Assembly (NCBI RefSeq): GCF_000878195.1
Contig: NZ_JXST01000011.1
Coordinates: 1 to 64,000 of the forward strand
DNA: 64,000 bases
Reading direction: 5' to 3'
Origin: Mycolicibacterium llatzerense
GTDB taxonomy: Bacteria; Actinomycetota; Actinomycetes; Mycobacteriales; Mycobacteriaceae
The translations under genes were made by a program, and so were the position numbers. Shown here piece by piece: positions 27,973 to 37,700 of this stretch. Below the pieces are notes generated by a model. The model did no database searches. It saw only the letters and a program-made list of their open reading frames with translations, and was not told where the DNA came from. Within the stretch, counting starts at the first letter, position 1, and each line of letters opens with the position of its first letter.

Positions 27973-28866
27973 ATGACCGAACTTTTGGTGCTGCACATCG
28001 CCAAGCGCGAGATTCAGGCCGTGTCGCTGGACGGTTCGCGGGTCCGGACGCTGGTCGCCGATGTCGATGAGACACCCGACGGCATCGTCGTCGACCAGGC
28101 CCGGGGCCACATCTACTGGACGAACATGGGCACCCCGGACCCCGGTTCAGGGCGAGGGTCCCGGTCGACGTTCTTCACGCGCAACGGATCGCTCGAGCGG
28201 GTGACTCTGGACGGCTCGGACCGGCGAACCATCGTGCCGCGGGGTGCGTTCACCACGGGCAAGCAGTTGACGGCTGATTTCGGCGCGGGGTTGCTCTACT
28301 GGTGCGACCGCGAAGGCATGCAGGTGCTGCGCTGCCGGCTGGACGGTTCCGGTTTGGAGACGCTGGTGGTGGCGGGAACCGACGCGCAGGATGCGCGCAA
28401 TCACTGCGTGGGCATCGCCATCGACCCGGTCAATCGCCTGGTCTATTGGACGCAGAAGGGCGCGCCCGACGCCGGTCAGGGCCGAATCTTCCGGTGCGGC
28501 ACCAATATTCCGGTGGGCCGCACGGCCGCTGACCGCGACGACATCGAGTTGCTGTGGCAGGACCTGCCCGAGCCCATCGATCTGGATCTGGACGATTCGG
28601 GGCGCTTGGTCTGGACGGACCGCGGCGCTGAACCGGACGGCAACACGCTCAATCGCGGACAGGTCCAGCCTGCGGCCGGGGCCTACGAGATCCTGTCCCG
28701 CGGGTACCAGGAGGCGATTGGTCTGGCCACGACCGACTGCACGACCTACTACGTGAGCGAGCTGCGCTCCGGCGGTATCCGCGCGGTGAATCTCGCCGAC
28801 GGAACCGACCGCGAGCTGGCGCAACTGGGTCCCGGTGTCACCGGTGTCGCGCTGGCTGAGCTCTAG
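27973..28866 (+). CDS. YWTD-repeat beta-propeller protein (LDL-receptor class B-like)
   Basis: 297 aa with at least four repeats of a propeller blade: IYWTN, LYWCD, VYWTQ and LVWTD, each about 45-60 residues apart and preceded by DGS.R.L-type strands (SLDGSRVRTLV, TLDGSDRRTIV, RLDGSGLETLV). This matches the six-bladed YWTD/LRP class B fold. No signal peptide is visible, so it is probably cytosolic, unlike most animal relatives. Its 3' end overlaps the amidase gene by 4 bp, convergently. Function unknown; sugar or protein binding is possible. Confidence 0.75.
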   Translation: MTELLVLHIAKREIQAVSLDGSRVRTLVADVDETPDGIVVDQARGHIYWTNMGTPDPGSGRGSRSTFFTRNGSLERVTLDGSDRRTIVPRGAFTTGKQLTADFGAGLLYWCDREGMQVLRCRLDGSGLETLVVAGTDAQDARNHCVGIAIDPVNRLVYWTQKGAPDAGQGRIFRCGTNIPVGRTAADRDDIELLWQDLPEPIDLDLDDSGRLVWTDRGAEPDGNTLNRGQVQPAAGAYEILSRGYQEAIGLATTDCTTYYVSELRSGGIRAVNLADGTDRELAQLGPGVTGVALAEL

Positions 28867-29714
28867 CTCGCCTGGATGAACGCGGCGATCCCCTGGCAGA
28901 TGGCGTTCGCGTAGGTCTGCCACCCCTGCATGGTGGCCATCGCCGCGCCTTCTTGAGGGTTCTTCATGTTGCCGCACTCGACCAGGATCGATGGGAACTG
29001 AGCGAGGTTCAGCCCGGTCAGGTCGGCCCGGCCGTAGAGGCCGTTGCTACCGATATAGGTCGCTGGGGTCAGCCCCGCTGCCACCATGCGATCGCGCATG
29101 ATCTGCGCGAATTGCACCGACGGCCCGGCCTGTACCTGATTCAGCGGGGGCGCCGAGTAATTGACGTGGAAACCGTGGCCGCCAGCGGGGCCGCCGTCGG
29201 CGTGGACCGACACAACCGCATTCGGCCGCAGGGAATTCGCCATCTCCGCCCGCTGATCTACACATGGCCCCAGGGCATTGTCGTTGTTGCGAGACAGGTG
29301 GACCTGCACGCCGGCATTCGCCAATTGCTGCTGCATCAGCAGCACCACGTTCCAGGTGAACGAATGCTCGGGAAACCCTGCCGTTGTGGAGGTTCCGCTG
29401 GTCTGGCAGTCCTTGGTACCGCCGCGGCCGGTGGGCACCTGCTTGCTGATCGACGAGTCGTTGGCCCCGTTGTGCCCCGGGTCCAGGAACACGACGGCCC
29501 CGGCGAGACCAGCTGCTTTCGCCACGGGCGCAGTGAGCGACGACATCATGGCAGGCATACCGACCAGGACCGGCGCCGCCGCAGCCATTCTCAGCATGCG
29601 CCGGCGCGAGATGCAGCCGACGCCCTTGGCCTCGTCGTCTCTTTCACACGGACTACTGGTCACTGATTGGATGCTACGGACCGACCCTGGGAACACCCCC
29701 GAGCGCCCAGACAC
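28863..29714 (-). CDS. N-acetylmuramoyl-L-alanine amidase (Ami1/Rv3717-like)
   Basis: 283 aa at most, amidase_3 fold. Zinc ligands and catalysis: DPGHNG (His), PEHSF (Glu), VSVHADGG (His) and LVECGN (catalytic Glu). It cuts the lactyl-amide link of peptidoglycan in the periplasm or wall. A twin-arginine-like segment SRRRMLRMAAAAPVLVGM precedes a hydrophobic region that ends KAAG, so export is likely. GTG 29714 gives the long form; a start closer to the RRR segment is also credible. It is divergent from the CocE gene with only 51 bp between. Confidence 0.88.
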   Translation of the reverse strand: MSGRSGVFPGSVRSIQSVTSSPCERDDEAKGVGCISRRRMLRMAAAAPVLVGMPAMMSSLTAPVAKAAGLAGAVVFLDPGHNGANDSSISKQVPTGRGGTKDCQTSGTSTTAGFPEHSFTWNVVLLMQQQLANAGVQVHLSRNNDNALGPCVDQRAEMANSLRPNAVVSVHADGGPAGGHGFHVNYSAPPLNQVQAGPSVQFAQIMRDRMVAAGLTPATYIGSNGLYGRADLTGLNLAQFPSILVECGNMKNPQEGAAMATMQGWQTYANAICQGIAAFIQAS

Positions 29715-29753
29715 GGTTCCGTCACGAAGCCATAACTTCTTTCGGGTTCGGCG

Positions 29754-29759
29754 TACGGT
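29754..29759 (+). promoter_or_regulatory. Leaderless-type -10 element TACGGT
   Basis: TACGGT followed by CGAGGC and GTG, 6 nt apart. The block GTACGGTCGA is shared with the SDR promoter at 13009-13018, where it also stands 6-7 nt before the start codon. Confidence 0.5.
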
Positions 29760-29765
29760 CGAGGC

Positions 29766-31700
29766 GTGGAGACGAACGTCGAGACAGCAGGCGTGGGGGC
29801 GCGTATCAAGGCCATAGCCGGTTGGGCCGCCACCCGCACCCGCAAGACCAGTCCATCGCCGCTACTGCCAGCGTGGGAAGCCCCGCCGGCGCAGTACGGC
29901 ATCGGTGTCCACCACAACGTGGCGGTGCCGATGAGTGACGGCATCGCGCTGCGGGTGGACATCCACTATCCGACCGATCCGGGCACGGGCGAGCCCGCGG
30001 CCGGGCCCTTCCCCGTGCTGCTGTCGATGACGCCGTACGGCAAGAAGGCACCCCCTCCCGCTGCCCAAATTGGCGGCGGCGCAACACCGTATCTGATTCG
30101 CCGTGGCTACATCGAGGTGATGGCCGACGTGCGGGGCACCGGTGTGTCGGGCGGCTCTTTCGAGATGCTGGGACCCGAGCAGGTCCAGGACGGCGTCGAT
30201 CTGGTCAATTGGGCTGCGTCGCTGCCCAATTCGAATGGCCGGGTCGGCATGTTCGGTATTTCGTATCTGGCCATCAACCAGCTGATGACGGCGGCCGCGG
30301 TCGGCCCCGGGTCGCCGCTCAAGGCCATCTTCCCGGCGATGGCCGCCAACGACTTCTATCGCGACGTCGTCACCATGGGCGGCGTCCCGCATATGCGTAC
30401 GGTCCGCGCCTACGGCGCCACCTACTCGCTGCTGAACGTGGTCAACCCCGCGCTGGAGTTCGCGCATCGCGGTGGGCATGAAAGGCCCAGGGCCGGCGGC
30501 ATTTCCGCCGTGCGGCAGCGGGGTCGCGACCAGCGCGGCTACTTCAAGAACCTGATCAAGGACGCGATCGCCGGCGGCGACACCGCATTCGACGGAGCCT
30601 TCTGGGACACCATGCGCCCGGCGGATGTGGTGCCGAAGATCGCCGAGAACGGTGTCGCGGTCTTTCTGGTGGCCGGGTGGCACGACGCGTTCCAACGCGG
30701 AGCGCCGCTGAACTACGCCGCACTGCAGAACACCTTCGCCGGCCGTCCCGCCGGCGCTGCCATGACGGCCGACCAGCCTGTCTCCGACAAGTTCCAGCTG
30801 ATGGCCGGCCCGTGGTACCACGTCTCGGATCTCGACGGCCAGCATCTGCAGGCCTTGCAGCTGCGCTGGTTCGAACATTGGCTCAAAGACGACGACACCG
30901 CCGCCGTCGCGGGCGATCCGGTGCGGTTCCGGGCCATCGGGAGCTCAAAGTGGTTCCGCACCAACGCCTATCCGTTCCCGGAAGCAAAACCGACCAGGCT
31001 CTACCTCGGTCTGGGCGGCGGCCTGCATGCCACGCCGTCGACGGACGAGTCGACCGCCACGCTGCAATACCTCTCTCGCGGACCGGTTTCCGGACGCAGC
31101 CTGGAGCAGTGGAGCCTCGGCATGGGCAGTTTCATGGTCTCTCAGACGGGCCGGAGCGTCCGCTACGACCAGGACAACACCCGGCTGCAGCGCCAGGCCC
31201 TGACCTACACCAGCGAGGCGTTCGACACCGAACAACTGCTGGCCGGGCCGGTTGGGCTGACAATCTTCGCCACTGCGGATCGAACCGAAACCCTGTGGGT
31301 CGCACACCTCGACGACCTCTCTCCGGATGGCGTCAGCAGGCCGCTGACGCAAGGGGCGCTCCTCGGTTCGCATCGCGCCCTCGACCCCGAGGCCAGCTGG
31401 CTGCTGCCCGACGGCACCGTGCTCCGGCCACAGCACATCAGCACCAAGGCGGCGGCCGAACCCGTCGTGCCCGGTGAGCTGACCCGCTACGACATCGAGG
31501 TCTTTCCCACCGCGGCAATCATCGCCTCGGGCCATCGGTTACGGCTGACCATCACCACCTACGACTTCCCACATCTGGTGCCGACCCGCCCGCAGCGGGC
31601 AGCGCTGGCCGGCGGGGTCTACCGGATTTCGCAAGGCGGCATCCACGCATCGCACCTGGTGGTGCCCCTGGCCGACCCGGCGACCATGGAGCAGCCCTAA
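29766..31700 (+). CDS. CocE/NonD-family hydrolase (X-Pro dipeptidyl-peptidase S15-like)
   Basis: 644 aa, GTG start. Domains: alpha/beta-hydrolase (about 45-380) with DVRGTGVSGG and nucleophile GISYLA (Ser166), FFAVAGWHDAF-like segment LVAGWHDAF, and a C-terminal jelly-roll (about 400-635) ending HRLRLTITTYDFPH. CocE-type enzymes hydrolyse esters or amides; cocaine and glutaryl-7-ACA are the known cases. No classical signal peptide. A 61-nt palindrome follows. The substrate is unknown. Confidence 0.88.
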   Translation: METNVETAGVGARIKAIAGWAATRTRKTSPSPLLPAWEAPPAQYGIGVHHNVAVPMSDGIALRVDIHYPTDPGTGEPAAGPFPVLLSMTPYGKKAPPPAAQIGGGATPYLIRRGYIEVMADVRGTGVSGGSFEMLGPEQVQDGVDLVNWAASLPNSNGRVGMFGISYLAINQLMTAAAVGPGSPLKAIFPAMAANDFYRDVVTMGGVPHMRTVRAYGATYSLLNVVNPALEFAHRGGHERPRAGGISAVRQRGRDQRGYFKNLIKDAIAGGDTAFDGAFWDTMRPADVVPKIAENGVAVFLVAGWHDAFQRGAPLNYAALQNTFAGRPAGAAMTADQPVSDKFQLMAGPWYHVSDLDGQHLQALQLRWFEHWLKDDDTAAVAGDPVRFRAIGSSKWFRTNAYPFPEAKPTRLYLGLGGGLHATPSTDESTATLQYLSRGPVSGRSLEQWSLGMGSFMVSQTGRSVRYDQDNTRLQRQALTYTSEAFDTEQLLAGPVGLTIFATADRTETLWVAHLDDLSPDGVSRPLTQGALLGSHRALDPEASWLLPDGTVLRPQHISTKAAAEPVVPGELTRYDIEVFPTAAIIASGHRLRLTITTYDFPHLVPTRPQRAALAGGVYRISQGGIHASHLVVPLADPATMEQP

Positions 31701-31701
31701 G

Positions 31702-31762
31702 CGCGAGCAGACGCAAAACTGTCGATTTCGGCGCGAAAACGACAGTTTTATGTCTGTTCGCG
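31702..31762. terminator. 61-nt near-perfect palindrome at a convergent junction (family B)
   Basis: Arms 31702-31730 and 31734-31762 (29 nt each, about four mismatches) around GCG. The core is AAAACTGTCG/CGACAGTTTT. It occupies almost the whole gap between the CocE gene (ends 31700) and the sulfotransferase gene (ends 31771). A bidirectional terminator is the simplest role. Confidence 0.6.
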
Positions 31763-31770
31763 GGGAGAAA

Positions 31771-33015
31771 CTAGGCCAGGAAGCGCTGGGTGTAGGGCGC
31801 GAAGCGGGCCTCCAGGTCTTCCGGGTCGAGCCCGAACATCTCGCAGGACGTCTCGACCCGGCCCAGCCGGCCGCGCTGATGAGCGGCCAGGTAATCCGCC
31901 ATCTTGTTGCGTTCGACTTCCGAAAGTTGTTCCTCCGCAAGGGCGAACACGCTTTCTGCGGTCCCGAGATCGTCGGCCATGAAATCGTCGAAGCGGATGT
32001 CGATGGACCGGTCCCGGCCGATGATCTCCCGGTTACGGACCAGGCCCGCGAGCATGTGCTCCAGCCGCTGTACCCAGTACGCCGCGATGTGTTCGACCGG
32101 AACCGGGCTGCGGTGCATACGCGCCGAGTAGGTGATCATCGCGATCATCGACAGCACCACCGGCACAGGATCGCGATGCGTGAAAACGCCTACCACACCG
32201 GGCAATTCGGCATTGAGCACCGGTAGTTGTTCGAGATGCTGCGGCGACTTGAGCAACCAGCGCCGGCCGCCACGCAGGAACTGCAAGGCCTTCAGCTGGG
32301 TCACCATGTGCCGGTAGTGCGGCGTCTGGTCGTGGGCTTCGTAGTAGTCACGCCACGCGGGGACGTCCGCCAAGGTCTCGAAGTACATCGTGGAAAAGTC
32401 GTTGGCCAACAACTGAATTTCCTCGTGCACATGGTCGGTGGTCATCTCGTGCATCAGCGGGAAGTGCGGCATCACGATGTTCATCACGCTGACGGCGACG
32501 TCCATCCGGGTCCGCCGCGGGTCCGGCTCGATACCGGCCTCGGAAGCCAGCGGGAACGGCTCCATCGACTCCCAATATGGCAGGGTCCGGAAGGTCCCGG
32601 AGGCAGCCAGCAGGTTGTGCAGGTGCGTCGTGCCGGTGCGTGGCAGCCCGACGATCACGACTGGTGGCAGTAGGTCGATATCGTGAATCTCGGGGTGGCG
32701 CCTCAACAGATCGGTCAGCAGCAGCCGGTTCTTCAGCAGCTGCAGTAGTTGACCGTAGAAGTTCACGACGCCGGGGCCGTTGAGGCCGTCGATTTCCCGC
32801 AGCGCTTTGAGCAGCACGTCGAGGCGCTCGCAGTAGTCGGTAGGACCGAAGTCATCGAGGCCGGTGTCGGCGCTTGCCCTTGCGTGCAGCGCAGCCGCGT
32901 CGAGCGGACAGTCCGCGGCCATCATCGTCATCATGTCCCGGAACTGCTGCGCCTCGGCCGTGAAGGTGGGATCGGCCAGGTCATCGAGCCGGACAACGTC
33001 TGTGGTGTCAGTCAC
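31771..33015 (-). CDS. Sulfotransferase family protein
   Basis: 414 aa from GTG 33015. The PAPS 5'-phosphosulphate loop is GLPRTGTT (123-130) and a 3'-phosphate site is likely in HRDPVPVVLSM. It resembles mycobacterial sulfotransferase-3-like proteins (as in stf-type genes) of about 400 aa. It transfers sulphate to an alcohol or lipid; the acceptor is unknown. The GTG is preferred because TAACAT on the minus strand lies exactly 7 nt before it, so the mRNA would be leaderless. Divergent from a TetR regulator with 27 bp between. Confidence 0.87.
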   Translation of the reverse strand: MTDTTDVVRLDDLADPTFTAEAQQFRDMMTMMAADCPLDAAALHARASADTGLDDFGPTDYCERLDVLLKALREIDGLNGPGVVNFYGQLLQLLKNRLLLTDLLRRHPEIHDIDLLPPVVIVGLPRTGTTHLHNLLAASGTFRTLPYWESMEPFPLASEAGIEPDPRRTRMDVAVSVMNIVMPHFPLMHEMTTDHVHEEIQLLANDFSTMYFETLADVPAWRDYYEAHDQTPHYRHMVTQLKALQFLRGGRRWLLKSPQHLEQLPVLNAELPGVVGVFTHRDPVPVVLSMIAMITYSARMHRSPVPVEHIAAYWVQRLEHMLAGLVRNREIIGRDRSIDIRFDDFMADDLGTAESVFALAEEQLSEVERNKMADYLAAHQRGRLGRVETSCEMFGLDPEDLEARFAPYTQRFLA

Positions 33016-33042
33016 CCTATTTATGTTACTATGAGTTTCGTA
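33016..33042. promoter_or_regulatory. Overlapping divergent promoters, sulfotransferase and TetR
   Basis: Only 27 bp. Minus strand: TAACAT -10, 7 nt before the sulfotransferase GTG. Plus strand: TACTAT (33027-33032), 10 nt before the TetR ATG. Both -10 elements share bases, so the same regulator could control both by occupancy of this stretch. Confidence 0.5.
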
Positions 33043-33618
33043 ATGGCGAAAGAACTTGGTAGACCTCGTGATCGGCGCATCGACGACGCCGTGCTGGACG
33101 CCACCGTGCAATTGCTCGGCGAAGTCGGTTATGCCGCACTGTCGGTGGACGCCATCGCCAAGCAGGCCGGCACCAGCAAGCCGGCGATCTATCGGCGCTG
33201 GCCCAGCAAGGCACATCTCGTCCACGAGGCCGTGTTCCCCGCCGGCATCGCCACCGAACTGCCCGACACCGGGTCGCTGGCCGGCGATGTCCGGGCCATG
33301 GTCCGCGGCACCGTTGCAGTGTTCAGCACTCCCGCGGCTCGCGCCGCCCTACCCGGACTGCTCGGTGAAATGACCGCCGACGCCACCCTGCACAGCGCTC
33401 TGCTGGGCCGGTTCGCCGACGCATTGGGGCCCGAACTACACGCCCGACTAGACGCCGCGGCAGCGCGCAGCGAACTCCGCGCGGACGTCACCTCCACTGA
33501 CCTGACCGAGGTCATCACCGGTATCGCATTGCTCGCCGCACTCACACGGGGCGCTGCCCCCGATGACGACTGGATCGACCGCAACACCACACTCATTCTG
33601 AAAGGTATTGGCGCATGA
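33043..33618 (+). CDS. TetR-family transcriptional regulator
   Basis: 191 aa from ATG 33043; an ATG at 33031 would overlap the -10 signal. The HTH is LSVDAIAKQAGTSKPAIYRRWPSKAHLV (residues about 33-60). C-terminal TetR_C-like ligand domain, APDDDWIDRNTTLILKG. It probably represses itself and the divergent sulfotransferase and may control the DUF1214 gene it overlaps by 4 bp (ATGA). Confidence 0.9.
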   Translation: MAKELGRPRDRRIDDAVLDATVQLLGEVGYAALSVDAIAKQAGTSKPAIYRRWPSKAHLVHEAVFPAGIATELPDTGSLAGDVRAMVRGTVAVFSTPAARAALPGLLGEMTADATLHSALLGRFADALGPELHARLDAAAARSELRADVTSTDLTEVITGIALLAALTRGAAPDDDWIDRNTTLILKGIGA

Positions 33619-34712
33619 CCGAATCCGCTGCCGCTTGGCGGGAACTCCTCGACACCCTTCGCGAGCTCGACACCTCCTTCCTCGAGGGTCCGCGTGCCGT
33701 CACCGACGACCGCCAGATCGCCGACGGTTACCGGATGCTCGCAACCGGACTCGGGGTGGCGCTCGACTGCTACCTGTATCCCGAACCCGGACGGCCACAG
33801 TTCATCCTGGTCAATTCACCGTTCCGGCACGACCGTCGCTGGGGCGGCGACAACACCGATGCGCACTACTACATGTGCCCGGTCGACCCGCAGGGCCGCT
33901 ACCGGATCAGCGGCAACAAGGGGGACAGCGTCTATCTGTCACTGACCGCGTACAACGAACCCTCCCCTGGCGCCTGGTCCAATCGCGTGGTGGCGATAAT
34001 CCGGGACGACGAAATGGATTTCGACGACGAGGGCAACTTCTCCTTCGAGATCGGGCCCTTGCCCGACGCCGCGGTCTTCTTCACCCGCGACTATCAGGCG
34101 GACCCTGACACCGGCCGAGCGGCCACCTGGAACATTGAGGCACTCGACGCACCTGAGCCGTTGCGGCACAACGATGTTGCCACCGCTGCCGCGCTACGGG
34201 CCAGCGCCACTTGGCTCCGAACACTGTTCGCCATCATGCCGATGCCGGTGGGCACCCGGCCCGACGAGACTTCCCTGGGCCACTCCGTCGCCCACTCGGC
34301 CAACGAATTCGCCGCGCCCTACCAAGTGCCGGACGCCAACTTCGGCTGGTCGGCGCGCGATGCCTGCTATTCCTACGGCAGCTTCGTGCTGGCCGAGGAC
34401 GAAGCACTCGTCATCACCCATCGACCGCCGGCGTGCCGGTTCTGGAACCTGGTGGTGTGGAACCAGTTCATGGCCAACCCGGGTGTCCGTGACGCCCGCA
34501 GCTCGGTCAACGGGTACAGCGCGGTGCCCAACTCGGACGGCACGGTGACGGTAGTCCTGTCCGGCGGCACCACCGCGCACCCGAATTCATTGACCACACT
34601 GGGCTATCCGCAGGGCATTCTGGCATTCCGGTGGTTCCTCACCGATCAGGTGCCGGACCGGCCCGAAGTGCAGCTGGTCAAGATCGCGGACGCCCCCACC
34701 TCGCCTTCCTGA
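33615..34712 (+). CDS. DUF1214 domain protein
   Basis: 365 aa, starting at the ATGA overlap with the TetR stop. The central and C-terminal part has FGWSARDACYSYGSFVLAEDEALVITHRPPACRFWNLVVWNQFM, the DUF1214 signature, preceded by GRYRISGNKGDSVYLSLTAYN. DUF1214/1254 proteins have unknown function, though some sit with lipid or steroid genes. No signal peptide. Co-transcribed with TetR; a hairpin follows directly. Confidence 0.85.
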   Translation: MTESAAAWRELLDTLRELDTSFLEGPRAVTDDRQIADGYRMLATGLGVALDCYLYPEPGRPQFILVNSPFRHDRRWGGDNTDAHYYMCPVDPQGRYRISGNKGDSVYLSLTAYNEPSPGAWSNRVVAIIRDDEMDFDDEGNFSFEIGPLPDAAVFFTRDYQADPDTGRAATWNIEALDAPEPLRHNDVATAAALRASATWLRTLFAIMPMPVGTRPDETSLGHSVAHSANEFAAPYQVPDANFGWSARDACYSYGSFVLAEDEALVITHRPPACRFWNLVVWNQFMANPGVRDARSSVNGYSAVPNSDGTVTVVLSGGTTAHPNSLTTLGYPQGILAFRWFLTDQVPDRPEVQLVKIADAPTSPS

Positions 34713-34715
34713 GCG

Positions 34716-34764
34716 GTTTGTGCACGATTTTTTGCGCCGACCGCGGAAAATCGTGCACAAATCA
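34716..34764. terminator. Palindromic hairpin, family A copy 3
   Basis: Stem arms 34717-34736 and 34742-34761, with the TTTGTGCACGATTTT core shared with copies at 4555 and 8232. The left arm has TT where the others have CC, giving G-U pairs in plus-strand RNA and preserving the stem there. It fills the gap between DUF1214 (ends 34712) and hrpA (stop at 34762), so it probably terminates both. Confidence 0.65.
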
Positions 34765-37700
34765 CGGGACGACGGCGTCGATCGCCCGGTAAATCCGCTG
34801 CTCGCTGACCGGCCGCGGGGTGCCCAACTGCTGGGCCCAGAGGCTGACGCGCAGTTCTTCGATTTGCCGGGCGATGTCGCGGACGTCGTCGCCCTGGCAG
34901 CGTAGGGGTGAAAGTGCCTGCCGCAGTTCGTCGTACGCGTCTTCGACGGCATAGACCCGATCCATCCGTTCGCGGTCCGCGGCCAGAGCCTGGGGCAACC
35001 GCTCCAGCCGCCGGCCGACCGCGGTCAGATACCGGGTCAGGTCAGCGAGGTGGGTGACACCCGTAGCCGCAACGAACCCCACGGGCAACAGCCGAGCCAG
35101 CTGCGCGCGAATGTCGGCGACCGCGTCGGCCTGCAGGGCAGATGGCCTGTCGGGCAAGGCAACCTGCGCCGCATGCGCAGCCGCCAGCACCCGCTCGACG
35201 CGGCCGACGACGTCGAGCGTCGTCGGGACCAACTTGGCTGCGACCGCGTCACGGAGCGACCCGAATTCAGCGGCAGTCCAGACCGGTTTGGGCGCCAACA
35301 CCCGCATCGCGGCATCAGCACAATCCTCCAGCAGCGCAGCCAGGCTGCCGTCCGGATTGCTGGAGAGCGACAGTCGCGCACGAGGATTCAGCCCACGCTC
35401 AGCTGCCTTAACCGGCGACGGTGCGGCCAGGCGGAGCAGTCGTCGCAGCCCCGGGCCCATGGCCGCGGCCTGTTCGGCCACCGTCGGGAACACCCGGATA
35501 TCGACCGCTGCTCCGGTATCCACAAATGCCGGGAATCCGCGCACCGTATGGCCAGCGGCCGAGCTCTCCACTGTCCGAGGCAATTCGGCGAGGTCTTCGG
35601 GCCAGGATTTCAGACCGGTCCGCTGCAGATCGCCCGCAACAGCACCGGCAACCGCCTGCCGCACCGATCCGGCCAGCTTGTCGTGGAGCGCGCCCAGGTC
35701 CTTGCCGCGCGCCACCTCGGTGCCGTCTTTCTCGACCGCGAACGTGACCCGCAGATGATCGGGAACCTTGCTCAGGTCGAAAGCGTCGATCGGCACCAGA
35801 ATGCCACTGCGCCTGCGCAGTTCCCGCTGCAATTCCTCGAGTAGCGAGCCGTCGCCGGGATTCAGGTCCGGCAGTACCGCCCGTGCGGTGTCGGGTGCCG
35901 GCACAAAGTTGCGCCGCAAATCCTTGGGCAGCGACTTGATCAGCGCCGACACCAATTCCTCGCGGAGCGCGGGCACCTGCCAGGCAAAACCATCGCCCCC
36001 GAGTCTGGCCAGCACCTCGACCGGGACATGCACCGTCACACCGTCATCAGCGGCCCCCGGCTCGAACCGGTAGCTCAGCGGCAGCGACAAGTCGCCCGTC
36101 TGCCAGGCATCGGGCTGATCGGCATCGGTGTCCGCACGGAGCAGGTCGCTGCGTGTCATGGTCAGCAGGTCCGGCGTCACATGCCGCTGCTTCTTCCACC
36201 AGGCATCGAAATGCTTTGCTGACACTGCATTTTCGGGCACGCGCTGGTCATAGAAGGCGTAGACCTCGTCGTCGCCCGCCAGCAGATCACGGCGCCGGGC
36301 GCGTTCCTCCAGCTCTTCCAGTTCGGCACGCAACCGCGTGTTGTCCCGGAAGAAATGGTGCCGCGTCTGCCAGTCCCCCTCGACCAGCGCGTGCCGGATG
36401 AACAGCTCGCGGGCGACCACCTGGTCCACCTGCGCGTATCCAACCCGTCTGCGCGGCACCAACGGCAGCCCGTAGAGCGTCACCCGTTCGAACGCCATGA
36501 CGGCACCGCGGCGGGCATCCCAGTGCGGCTCACTGAAGGTGCGCTGCACCAGATCTCCGGCGACCCGCTCGACCGTCTCGGGCTCGATCCGAGCCGCAAT
36601 GCGGCCGAACAGCCGGCTGGTTTCCACCAGGTCCGCGACGACGATCCAGCGCGGCGGCTTCTTGGTCAGCACCGAGCCCGGCGCCAACACGAACCGAGAG
36701 TTGCGGGCGCCCTGGTAATCCCGCGTCTCGCCTTCCCGCAACCCGACGTGCGACAGCAGCCCGGCGGTCAGCGCGGTGTGGACGCGCAGAGCGTCCGCAT
36801 CGTCACCAGACTCCCGAATGCCGAGATCGCCGGCGATGCTGCGCAATTGGCCGACCAGGTCCTGCCATTCGCGAATCCGCAGATAGTGCAGGAACTCGTC
36901 GCGGCACATCCGGCGGAATGCGCTGCCGGACAACTGGTTCCGCTGCTCACGCAGGTAGTTCCACAGGTTCAGGTAGGACACGAAGTCCGAATGCTCGTCG
37001 GCGAAGCGGGCGTGCTTCTGCCGGGCCGCTTCTTCCCGGTCCGACGGCCGTTCCCGCGGATCCGGAATCGACAGCGCGGCCGCCAGGATCAGCACCTCGC
37101 GCACGCAGCCTTCGGTGTCGGCCTGCAGGATCATCCGGCCGACCCGCGGGTCCAACGGCAGCCGGGCCAGCCGGCGACCGACGTCGGTGATGGCACCCTT
37201 GGCGTCGAAAGCGCCCAGTTCCTGGAGCAATTGGATGCCGTCGCGGATGCTGCGCGCATCGGGCGGGTCGAGGAACGGGAACGCTTCGATGTCTCCCAGC
37301 CCAAGGGCCGCCATCTGCAGGATGACCGCACCCAGGTTGGTGCGTAGGATTTCCGGATCGGTGTACCGGGGCCGCGACTCGAAGTCGTCCTCCGAATACA
37401 GGCGGATACACACACCGGGTGCCGTACGGCCGGACCGGCCGGACCGCTGGGCGGCCGAGGCCTGTGAGATCGGTTCGATCGGCAGCCGCTGCACCTTGGT
37501 GCGCCGGCTGTAACGGGAGATGCGGGCGGTGCCGGGGTCGACCACGTACCGGATACCCGGGACAGTCAGTGACGTCTCGGCGACGTTGGTGGCCAACACA
37601 ATCCGGCGCGGGCCACCCGGCTTGGCATTGAAGACCTTCTGCTGGTCCGCCGTGGGCAGCCGGGCGTACAGCGGCAAGATCTCCGTCGGAAACACGTCGC

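Noticed and set aside
35050..35844. Plus-strand frame opposite hrpA
   Set aside because: Antisense shadow; hrpA continues without interruption on the other strand.
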